Of a DNA stretch of 64,000 bases, positions 33,462-43,349 are shown one piece after another. The position numbers and the translations under genes were made by a program. A model generated the notes under the pieces. That model searched no databases and had not been told where the DNA came from. It worked only from the letters and a program-made list of their open reading frames with translations. Within the stretch, counting starts at the first letter, position 1. Each line of letters begins with the position of its first letter. This DNA is from Scilla litardierei (Eukaryota > Streptophyta > Magnoliopsida > Asparagales > Asparagaceae). The stretch covers positions 608,043,659 through 608,107,658 of the forward strand of contig CM061142.1 of assembly GCA_030789695.1 (NCBI GenBank). Direction: 5' to 3'.

Positions 33462-34067
33462 TGAAGGATCCTGCCAAAACAGAGTTAGGATCGATAAGTA
33501 AAGTTGAGACTTACGCTTGCGTATGCGGCACGGTAGTCTACGAACTTCGCCTTCAGATTCGCCACGACGGATCGAGTCTTCTCACGAACGGAGTAAGGCT
33601 ACTAAATCCACAATCTAAATCTCTACTTTTAGATTAAGAACTTGGATAAAGGGAGAGGAAGTATTTCGGCAGAGCTTCGCTAGAATGAAAATGCATGCAA
33701 GAATGCCATGCAAAAGTGTAAGGAAATGGCTAACCCTTGGGTCTTATTTATAGCCCCCAAGGTAGTTATTTTAGGAGTAATTGTTCCTTTGGAACAATTT
33801 AACTAAGGTGTACCATCGTACATGGCATATTATAAGCTTAAGTTGTACCATATGCATGGTACAATATAAGCTTAAGATATTACCCTTTTATTAGTCATAT
33901 GTCGCATGCACTTATGCACATATAATGCGACTTTCCCATCAATCTAGAGATCCTCTCCGCAAGGGAACATATTCCCTTTGCACACGACTTCGTGTACGCG
34001 ACGTTCGGGGTCCGTATTCCCTCATACATCCCCTACAAGGGTGTACTAACGTCTTCCATATCCAACA
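33462..34067 (-). repeat. Nested copia 3' LTR
   Basis: 606 bp; TATA box on the minus strand at 33744-33752 (TATAAATAA). Confidence 0.93.
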
Positions 34068-35226
34068 TCTCCCACTCACACTTGAGGGGATTGTAAGAGA
34101 ACGTCTTTCTCTTAGTTCTTTCATCTATCATACCGAGAAATAGACCGTGCGACCGTCATGCACGTAGAGTCTGTTGTTGTGCACTTGTTAGAGATACACA
34201 ACGACCTCGAAGGTGCAAAGTTGAGTAGTTCAACGCATGCTTTACCCTAGATTATTTCTTCACATTTCTTATACTTTATATTCAATAATTGAATCCCATC
34301 TGGATCACAATTGGCTGGCCAGCTTTGAATCATTAAAGTCCAAATGCGAATATGAAATCAATCTTCCTCTTTTTGCGAACCTTCTGATCTTGACTTGATT
34401 CGCTTTTCTAACGTGCCCCGCCGAGCCGAATTATCATAGCCCATTAGCAACACGCTAAGATAGCGATCATCTCGTCAAATCTAAAGGAACCAATTGGAGT
34501 CCTTGAGGGTAAGAGTTAAGGCCCATATGGCCTTTGAGTCTCACATAATAGCAAACACTATTGCTACTAACTCAGTGGTCGAAATGCATACGTGGTATGA
34601 ACACGTATTACAACATCACTCCTTTCCCAGGGAGAGTATGTCTTAATGATGTTGTACGGATGAAAGATCAGACACCACAGTGCCTATCTTTTGAGTCCCC
34701 TTACTACCCATGATATATTCCCGGACTCTCATCCTGCATAAGACAGATATGATTTAAAAAATCCTATGAGATCCTTTTTAAATATCCTTGTGATACAGAT
34801 CTCAGATCTTTTGTAAGCATCCATATGATGCAGATCTTTCATTCGACTATCTTGTTTAAGTCATGACTCTAAATCATTCGTCTAATGATTTTGACTTTAA
34901 ACTAGTCTCATCTCTATCTTATCCATCTGATAAGATAAGGCGGTTGCTCATGTGAGAGAGCCAACCTTAATCTGTCCGACATACACACAATTCAGCTGAG
35001 ATTTCAAAAATGTACACAAACATTTCTTAAGAAATTCATATGCAATGTTTGAAAAAGAACTTATTCTTTTATTAATGTTGATCATTTACAGACATGGGAA
35101 TTTACATTGGTACAACTCAGCTCTTACGCAATCCTTGAGATGATAAGTGTTTGTAAAACACATTTCTGGGGATCGCTTTCGTAAGCTGATCCTCTATCAT
35201 CTCATGCGTAGATATGTACCTTATGT
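34068..35226. other. 3' non-coding part of the nested copia
   Basis: Starts on the minus strand with polypurine tract GTGGGAGA next to the LTR. I see no RNase H motifs where they would be expected, so that domain is deleted or beyond recognition. Confidence 0.55.
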
Positions 35227-36368
35227 CTACCTTCTTGGTTTTATCATAGTCTTTTGCAAATCTGCAGTTCCTTTAAGATACTGCATTATGCTCTTAACCG
35301 CTTTCCAGTGTTCTTGCCCTAGGTTGGATTGGTAACGACTTACCATTCCAACGGCAAAACAGATGTCTGGTCTTGTATGCATCATAGCGTACATAAGACT
35401 AACAACTGCACTGGAATATGGAACTTTTTCCATAATTTCCCTTTCCTTTTGGTTCTTTGGACATGATTTCAGATATAAATTATCGCATCTGCTTATAGGA
35501 GTATCAATTTGACTTGTAGTCCTACATATTAAACCGTTCTAGAACCTTCTTTATATAAGTCTCTTGTGAAAGAGAAAGAAGTTTCTTCGAACGATTCCTT
35601 GAAATCTTAATTCCAAGGATATATGTGACTTCCCCATGTCTTTCATCTCAAAACTGATGAAAGTCAAGCCTTGATATCCACCACAAAGCCCTTGTCATTT
35701 CTGGTTATTAAAATGTCATCTACATATAGAGACATAATAACATGCTTGCTTTTAATCCTTTTGATATATACGCAGTTATCTTCATCAAGCATGGAAAATC
35801 CATTTGATAAGACAACTTCTTGAAATCGTATATACCATTGCCTCGAGTATTATTTAAGACCATATATGGACTTACAAAGTTTACAAACCTTATGTTCGTT
35901 TCCTTCTTTTACAAACCCTGTTGGTTGTTCCATATAGATCTCCTCGTCCAATTCTCCATTGAGAAAGGCAGTCTTTACATCCATCTGATGTAATTCGAGG
36001 TTTAAGCAAGCTACCATTGCCAGAATCAGGCGAATCGAGGTAAAACACACAACAGGTGAGAAGGTCTCTTCGTAGTCTATCCCTTCCTATTGCGTAAAAC
36101 CTTTCGCGACAAGGCGAGCTTTATATCTATCTATAGAGCCATCAGCCTTATGCTTAATCTTGAGAACCCATTTGTTCCCAATTGCTCTATGTCCTCTGGG
36201 TAAGTTAACTAAGTCCCAGACTTGGTTAACTTTCATGGATTTTAATTCCTCCTTCATCGCTTCCATCCATTTGTCTTTTGCAGGGCAAAATACGGCCTGT
36301 TTGAAAGTAGCAGGCTCGTCATTTTCTTGTAGTAAAGTCATAAAGGTTTGCGGAAATTTCAACCTCAA
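35227..36368 (-). pseudogene. Nested copia reverse transcriptase remnants
   Basis: Pieces in several frames: WMEAMKEELKSM, GNKWVLKIKHKADGS and YKARLVAKGFTQ (36368-36087); MDVKTAFLNGELDEEIYM and CKSIYGLK (36050-35850); and HTRPDICFAVGMVSRYQSNL (35433-35227). The order and spacing are those of a copia RT, but stops and frameshifts break it repeatedly and RNase H does not follow. Confidence 0.85.
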
Positions 36369-37180
36369 ATGTTAGAGGAGCCAACCTTGTATGACTACTA
36401 CGTTGTATTTGAGATTCTTCAAGTCCTTGTTGACTCGAAGTTAGATCAATTCTAATATCACTCCCACTTGAAATGTCGTTAGAATTGCTCCCACTTGGAT
36501 CATAATTCCCGTATGGAATATGATAATCGTCATTCGTATAATCCATTGGTGAAGGTTGAAACGTATCTTCGTTTTCACCAAGAATTCTCCCACTCGAATG
36601 AGGTAATCCTTCTTGATCATAAATCTCAAATAGAGATAAGTCCTGACTTATCTCGCCCTGTCTTGGAAACTCGTTTTCCAAGAAAGTGACATCCCTCGAC
36701 TCAAACTCAATTAGCCCACCATTGTCTTCCTGACTAACAAAAAACATAACCTTTGGAGTTTTCTGCGTATCGTTTAAAGATACAATTCCTTCCCCTTGGC
36801 CCAAGTTTGCCATATTTATGGGAGGAAGTTTGTGCGTAGAATGCACAACCCCAAGGTTTCTAAATGTTTAAGTCAGGAGACCTTTGGTTCCACAACCCAT
36901 AAGGAGTGTAGCTAACTGATTTCGAGGGTACGCGGTTTAAAATGAAAACGGCCGTCAATAATGCATCACCCCAAAAGGTGATTGGCAAGCTTGCGCCATC
37001 ATTGAACGGACCATTTCCATTAAAGTCCTATTTCTCATTTCTCCAACACCGTTTTGTTGAGGAGTATAAGGCATAGTTACCTGATATACCATGCCTTCTT
37101 CATCACAAAGTTCCTTAAAACTTGTTGATTGATATTCACCGCCCCTTATCGGTTCACAAGACCTTAATATTGTGATCTAA
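36369..37180 (-). pseudogene. Nested copia integrase C-terminal part and linker to RT
   Basis: Degraded integrase C-terminal sequence and the variable linker (TQKTPKVMFFVSQEDNGGL, FESRDVTFLENEF, then an acidic stretch with many S, N and D). The linker frame is open from 36846 to 36319. Confidence 0.65.
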
Positions 37181-37982
37181 TTAATTCTTCACTAAACTCA
37201 TATAGTTTTTAAAGCAAGCCAAAGCTTCACTTTTGTGGGATATCAAATAGATATGTCCGAATCGGGTGAAATCATCAATAAAAGTGATGAAATAGGACTT
37301 TCCGCGTCTTGTCTTGACATTCATCGGACCACATATGTCCGAATGGATAAGCTGTAATGGAACCTCGGCCCTTGTGCCGGTTCCAAACGGCTTGCGACAA
37401 GATTTCCCCACAAGGCAATGTTCGCAGGTCGACATTTCAACCTTTGAAACATTTGATAGAAGGCCACGTTTGGCAAATCTATCCATACACGTTGGTCCAA
37501 TATGACCAAGCCTTGTGTGCCAACAAATTATATTAGACTCATTAGTCAAAGAATTTGTCACAAGGAAATTTTCATTACATGAGAAATCATACATTGTACT
37601 TATTACAATAAATCCTTTGAAATACAAACCCAGTACCAATAAAGGAATTATTACAAAATAGGTCCATATTACAATCATGAAGGAACCAACTATAACCAAG
37701 ACCCATTAAATTGACCACAGTTTTAATATTCCTTTGAATATATGGAATGAAGAGAACATCATGAAGTAGGAGAGTGCGGCCGTTGTCCAAGACTAGCTTG
37801 CGAGTCCCAACGCCTTTCACTTCAACACGTGTGTTGTTTCCTACATTGATCCACTTCATTCCTTGGGGTATCCGGTGATACTCCACGAAGGACCGTCTGT
37901 CCTTTGTTATGTGGTCGGTGGCACCTGAATCAATTATCCCAAAATGGATTAGATTCCACAAGAAATAGTGAACTAGAAACAC
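37181..37982 (-). pseudogene. Nested copia protease and integrase N-terminal part
   Basis: Protease active site IIDSGATDHIT, then the pre-integrase zinc domain (WHTRLGHIG ... CEHCLVGKSCRKPF) and the integrase start (HSDICGPM, YFITFIDDFTRFG). A one-base insertion near 37945 puts protease out of frame with gag, and another frame change near 37640 separates protease from integrase. Confidence 0.85.
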
Positions 37983-38856
37983 ATATGTAACTAGTATTAC
38001 AAGTTACCTCGTCACTTCCACTCGTACACGAACGAGCATAGTGACCGAGCTTATTGCACTTGAAGCACTTGATTCTTTTCAAGTCTTTCTTCTTGTGCCA
38101 TTTCTTGTGCCCACCCTTATGTTTGGGTTCCTTGGTAGACTCGGGTTGCTTATTACGTTCATTAGAAGACTTCGAACGATCTTTACGTTTCTTTCCCCCG
38201 TGTGAGGAACTAGCAACCATGTGCACTTCTGCACTTGGCTTGGCAGCCGCAAGCCGCTCTTCCTCTAATTCGAGGTGCTTGGAAACATCATTGAAGGTCT
38301 TGATGCTCTCATTATGAGTGAGATGCATCTTCATCTGATCCCACCCATTTGGTAGGGAACGTATGACTGCTTGGATTTGTTGCTCATCTGTGAGCACATG
38401 ACATGCATCCTTTAACTCCGAGATAAGGTTCGCCATATGTCGCAGATGTTTCCCCATGGAATGATCTGGACGTTTCTTATATGAATCGAACATTATAGTT
38501 AAGGAGCGAAGTTTGGACACCGATGTGCCACCGAACTTCTCCTCTAGCTTGGACCATATGTCCATGGCTAGGTCATGTTCTCGGAAGATGCGCATTATGT
38601 CATCAGCCATACTGCTTAATAACGTAATGCGCGCTATCTTATTCTTCCGAGACCAAGCATCAAAAGCTTCCTTGTCTCGTCTGTGTTGGGCCGTAGTGCC
38701 CAACTCGGGTTCAATCATTACGTTCTTTAGAGTTTCGAGCACTTCTTGCTCCTCTAAAACGTATTGTATCTTAATGGACCAAAGTTTGTAATTATCGCCG
38801 TTGAGTTTTTCACCTCTGTTTAACTCAGCGACGATATTCTTTGAAGCGGAAGACAT
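37930..38856 (-). CDS. Nested copia gag
   Basis: About 308 codons from the ATG at 38856: gag domain (LNGDNYKLWSIKIQYVLEE), helical core (IWSKLEEKFGGTSVSKLRSL), basic region, then a CCHC zinc knuckle (CFKCNKLGHYARSC). The frame is open throughout but runs out shortly after the knuckle because of the frameshift into protease. It would encode the capsid protein. The start is the first in-frame ATG after the leader. Confidence 0.85.
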   Translation of the reverse strand: MSSASKNIVAELNRGEKLNGDNYKLWSIKIQYVLEEQEVLETLKNVMIEPELGTTAQHRRDKEAFDAWSRKNKIARITLLSSMADDIMRIFREHDLAMDIWSKLEEKFGGTSVSKLRSLTIMFDSYKKRPDHSMGKHLRHMANLISELKDACHVLTDEQQIQAVIRSLPNGWDQMKMHLTHNESIKTFNDVSKHLELEEERLAAAKPSAEVHMVASSSHGGKKRKDRSKSSNERNKQPESTKEPKHKGGHKKWHKKKDLKRIKCFKCNKLGHYARSCTSGSDEVTCNTSYICVSSSLFLVESNPFWDN

Positions 38857-38869
38857 TTTACATTTAAAA

Positions 38870-40571
38870 TGCTGCTAAAGACACAAAACCGAAGGTTTGA
38901 TCAAAACATTGCATAAAAATTCTTAAAATATAACTCCCACTTGAAATGATAATAGAATATCCAATTTTGATAGTTCTAAAAATTCAAATCCCACTTGGAA
39001 TTATATTATATTTGATAAGTTACTTTCGAAAAATATTGAAGATGTTGTTCTAGAATCGAAAAGGTCTCTATGATTCCAATCACCATTTAGAACAACCTTC
39101 AATATTCCACCGTCACTTATCAAACAATCGTACTCTTATAGTACTTCGCAGCGGAAAATTACTTTTGAAAAACATATCTTTCAAAATGGAATAGGTGAGA
39201 GTTTGCGCAAAGAATTTTAGCGCAACAATTGCCAAGCCACGAGACCTGTTCTACACACCCATAGGTTAAATAACCATGGCCGGATCGTGGTAGGACTTGG
39301 AATTCTAAATTGCGCTATCCCGATTAAGGACGGGACATAACCTATTTGGAAACATCTTTTTCAAAAAAAATTTAAAATACATTGGCTAATCTCCGTAGAG
39401 TAGAGCACAACGTCATAAGTACATTGGCTAATCTCCGTAGAGTAGAGCACAATGACATGGCTAATCTCGCATGAAGTAGAGCACTATGGCTAATCTTCAA
39501 GGAGTAGAGCCCAAGGAAAAACTTCATTAAAATGTTAGCCCCGTATGGGCTAGTCAACACTATAGTTAGCCCCGTATGGGCTAATCGGCACATTCGAGTT
39601 TGACCAAGGCCTTTTGTCACCCCGTATGGGTCAGTCGGCAAGTTTGCGATCGACCAAGACCTTCTGCCGGATTGGTCGACTAATTATTTGGTCTGCAACT
39701 TATCCCGGCCAGGGCCTCTGCCCTGGCCGATGCTTGGCCAAGGGCCGGCTAGGGCCTCTGCCCTGGCCGGCCACGGGGCCCTGGCCCCCTCGGCCAGGGC
39801 CTCTGCCCTGGCCGAGGCCGGCCAGGGCCAGCCAGGCTCTGGCCGAGGCCAGGGCATTGGCCCTGGCCTCTGCCAGGGCCGGCCAGGCCCTGGCCGAGGC
39901 CAGGGCGCCGGCCCTGGCCTCTGCCAGGGCCGGCCAGGCCGGCAGGCCGTGGCCGAGGCCGGCCATTGCCGGCCTAGCCTTGGCCGGCCACTGCCGGCCT
40001 GGCCATGGCGGGCCATGGCTTGGCCATGGCCGGTCATGGCCAAGGCCATTTGGCATTGGCTGGCCATGGCCCCTTTGGCCATGGCCGGCCACCCCTTTTG
40101 AATGGGGTTGCCGCACACCCTACCGGAGGGGTGGCCGTGGTGGTTATTGGCCGTAGCCAACCCCCTCCGCATGGGGAGGGGGTGCATGGCCTTCATAGCC
40201 CATTTGGCCATGGCGCACATGCACTAAAATTCATCTTCTCCGATGGAGATAACTTCCATCATCTTCCTCGATGAAGCACCCGTTCGTCGATGAATCACCC
40301 GTTCGTCGAGAAATTAGTTATTTTCTAATGGCCGTGTGCCAAAAATGAAAAATAACATACTACGTGAACGGTCGGTTCTTCCCGTCACGGAGAGTTCCTA
40401 CCATATCCGTAATGATAGGAGACCCTAACGTGAAAAGAACAACCGCTGCGTTCTCTCCGTCACGAAGCGTTCCTACCATATCCGTAATGGTAGGATACCC
40501 ATTCGTGAAAAAGACAACGACTCGTTCATAGTTTCGACGGGGCGGCGGTTTGACCGGGGCGAACCCGTATG
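38870..40571. other. Leader of the nested copia, built of several repeat arrays
   Basis: About 1.7 kb between primer site and gag. Blocks: CTAATCTCCGTAGAGTAGAG units (39382-39515); TAGCCCCGTATGGGCTA hairpins (39537-39635); a GC-rich GGCC block (39705-40110); and paired CGTTCCTACCATATCCGTAA units (40385-40500). Open frames in the GC-rich block are compositional, not genes. Confidence 0.75.
39705..40110. repeat. GGCC-rich low-complexity block
   Basis: Composed almost entirely of variants of GGCCAGGGCC, GGCCGAGGCC and GGCCATGGCC. It is highly self-complementary on both strands and far more GC-rich than its surroundings. Confidence 0.9.
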
Positions 40572-40584
40572 GCTTTGATACCAA
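40571..40584 (-). other. Primer-binding site of the nested copia
   Basis: Minus strand TTGGTATCAAAGCC directly after the LTR; close to the initiator-Met tRNA match TGGTATCAGAGC. Confidence 0.8.
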
Positions 40585-41190
40585 TGAAGGATCCTGCCAA
40601 AACAGAGTTAGGATCGATAAGTAAAGTTGAGACTTACGCTTGCGTATGCGGCACGGTAGTCTACGAACTTCGCCTTCGGATTCGCCACGACGGATCGAGT
40701 CTTCTCACGAACAGAGTAAGGCTACTAAATCCACAATCTAAATCTCTACTTTTAGATTAAGAACTTGGATAAAGGGAGAGGAAGTATTTCGGCAGAGCTT
40801 CGCTAGAATGAAAATGCATGCAAGAATGCCATGCAAAAGTGTAAGGAAATGGCTAACACTTGGGTCTTATTTATAGCCCCCAAGGTAGTTATTTTAGGAG
40901 TAATTGTTCCTTTGGAACAATTTAACTAAGGTGTACCATCGTACATGGCATATTATAAGCTTAAGTTGTATCATATGCATGGTACAATATAAGCTTAAGA
41001 TATTACCCTTTTATTAGCCATATGTCGCATGCACTTATGCACATATAATGCGACTTTCCCATCAATCTAGAGATCCTCTCCGCAAGGGAACATATTCCCT
41101 TTGCACACGACTTCGTGTACGCGACGTTCGAGGTCCGTATTCCCTCATACATCCCCTACAAGGGTGTACTAACGTCTTCCATATCCAACA
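40585..41190 (-). repeat. Nested copia 5' LTR
   Basis: 606 bp; TATA box on the minus strand at 40867-40875. About six differences from 33462-34067. Confidence 0.93.
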
Positions 41191-41916
41191 TGGACAGCAC
41201 TGGAAGCACGGTATAAACATCAAATTGATGTTATATTACCCCGTGCCAGTTATGAGTGGGAAAACCTCAGACTTCAGGACTATAAGTCCGTCGCTGAGTA
41301 CAATTCTGCACTTTATAACATCACCTCACGCCTGAAGTTGTGCGGTGAAGAAGTGACAGAACATCGCATGTTGGAAAAGACATTTACCTCGTTTCACGAG
41401 AAAGATGCAATCCTCATGCAGCAGTATCGTGAACGCAATTTCACGAAATTTTCCGATCTGATCTCATGCCTACTTAGGGCAGAGCAGAATCGAGACTTAC
41501 TGCTTGCAACTCATAACTTACGTCCAGCTGGCACTGCCCCTATCCCTGAAGCCCACCACGTTTCTCCCCAGAAGTGGAAAAATAAGAGGAAGGCTAAAAA
41601 CACTAAAGGGAAAGCTATAATGAAGCAACCAAGAGGTGCAGCTCCACAGACAAACAAAAACAATAAGGGAAAAAGAAATTTCACTTGGAAGCGAAAGAAC
41701 ACCGAGCAAGTGTCACTTCCAAAGAAGAACTGGGAGGATAAATGCCATAGATGCGGCATGACTGGCCATTGGTCCAGAAACTGCCGCACTCCTCGCCACC
41801 TCCAGGATCTATACCAGGCGAGCCAGAAGTCTCTACCTGAAACAAACTTGGCGGCTGTTCAGCCGCCAACAATGTTTACTGCAAAAGACTTCGAGAACGA
41901 CGACCTTCTCGATTGA

Positions 41917-42043
41917 GCATCATCGTTTATCTATGCTTTTTAGAATTAAATGTATCTTCATCTTTTATTTGCTTAAGTACGAACTTTTTTCGAATGAATG
42001 TTTACATTTTCGCTCAAATAAAATTTCGTTTTTGCTTATATAG
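41917..42043 (+). promoter_or_regulatory. AU-rich gag-pol spacer ending in a splice-acceptor-like site
   Basis: 127 bp, T-rich, ending TTTTTGCTTATATAG directly before the pol ATG at 42044. Gag and pol are in different frames with no overlap. The composition and the end suggest an intron 3' end, so pol may be made from a spliced RNA. Confidence 0.45.
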
Positions 42044-43349
42044 ATGATGTCTGAGTGCCTAGTGGACAGTGCCTCAACGCACACAATCCTTCGCGATCAT
42101 TGCTATTTTAATAGCGTAAATAAATATGACGGTCCTGTTATCACAATTTCAGGATTGTCCCAAATAATCGAAGGATCTGGTGAAGCAATTATACTGCTCC
42201 CAAATAACACAAGACTTCAAATAAAAAATGCATTATTCTCTCCTAAATCAAATAGGAATCTCGTAAGTTTCAAGGATTTCCGTTTAAACGGATATCACTT
42301 AGAAACCAGAGATGAAAATACGGTTGAATATCTGTATGTAACTCATCAGAAAGATGACCGGAAGATCATCTGCGAACGATTCAAGGGACTCCCGTCGGGT
42401 CTCTACCAAACATACATTCAACCAATAGAAGCCAATATGACTGAGCACCAGACGTGCCAATCACTGCCAGAGTTCGAACTCTGGCACAATAGACTTGGTC
42501 ACCCTGGAACAGCAATGATGCGACGCATCATTTCTGAATCCCGTGGACACAAATTGAAGAACCTGAAGATTCTTCAAAAGGGTGAATTTCCATGTCTCCC
42601 TTGTTTCAAGGGAAAACTTATAACGAGACCATCCCTCCTGAAAGTGGGATTAGAGTCTCCTGGATTCCTTGAGAGAATTCATGATGACATTTGCGGGCCT
42701 ATTCATCTCGCAAGTGGCCCATTTCGGTACTTCATGGTACTGATTGATGCATCAACCAAATGGTCTTATGTGTGCCTATTGTCCACCCGCAACCTAGCTT
42801 TTCCAAAGCTATTGGCACAAATAATAAGGTTGCGTGCTCATTTCCCCGATAACCAAATCAAGAAACTACGTCTTGATAATGCGGGAGAATTTACTTCACA
42901 AGTCTTTGAAGACTATTGCCGGGCAACGGGTATTGAAGTTGAACATCCTGTAGCACATGTTCACACCCAAAACGGATTAGCTGAGTCCCTTATAAAGAGA
43001 CTCCAATGGATTGCACGTCCATTGCTTATGCAATCCCAGTTGCCTGTGGATGCTTGGGGGCATGCTATTTTACATGCCGCATCACTTATTAGGATAAGAC
43101 CCTCTGGAGGTCATACTTTATCCCCGATGCAACTAGCATATGGCGCACCTCCGGATATCTCTCATTTGAGAGTATTTGGTTGTGCGGTATATGTCCCAAT
43201 AGCACCACCTCAGAGGACCAAAATGGGTCCTTAGCGTCGTCTAGGTATATATATTGGGTTTGATTCGCCCTCTATTATAAGATACCTAGAACCCCTGACG
43301 GGTGACGCATTCAAGGCACGTTTTGCTGACTGTGAATTTAATGAGAAAA

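Larger units (their letters stand above)
33462..41190 (-). mobile_element. Nested Ty1/copia element in gag
   Basis: LTRs of 606 bp (33462-34067 and 40585-41190; TGAAGG...CCAACA) with target duplication TGGAC at 33457-33461 and 41191-41195. The minus orientation is given by the primer site (TTGGTATCAAAGCC, initiator-Met type) next to the right LTR and by gag-pol. The LTRs differ at about six positions by eye. The leader is unusually long and repetitive; pol is frameshifted and its RNase H is missing. Confidence 0.95.
33169..41916 (+). pseudogene. Copia gag, split by a nested copia element
   Basis: Segments 33169-33461 and 41196-41916. The nested element plus one duplicate is a multiple of three, and the frame continues without a stop, about 337 codons in total. 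The N-terminal part (FEVLDSAGTNYLSWRVDLKFHL) is the copia gag entry domain. The C-terminal part has basic sequence and a CCHC zinc knuckle (CHRCGMTGHWSRNC). It would form the capsid and bind RNA. The gag itself is otherwise undamaged, so the insertion is the only lesion. It ends TGA at 41914-41916. Confidence 0.88.

Noticed and set aside
39614..40220. Overlapping frames of 137-180 codons in the GGCC block
   Set aside because: Open on both strands because the block has few A/T-rich stop codons; they lie in the non-coding leader of the nested copia.
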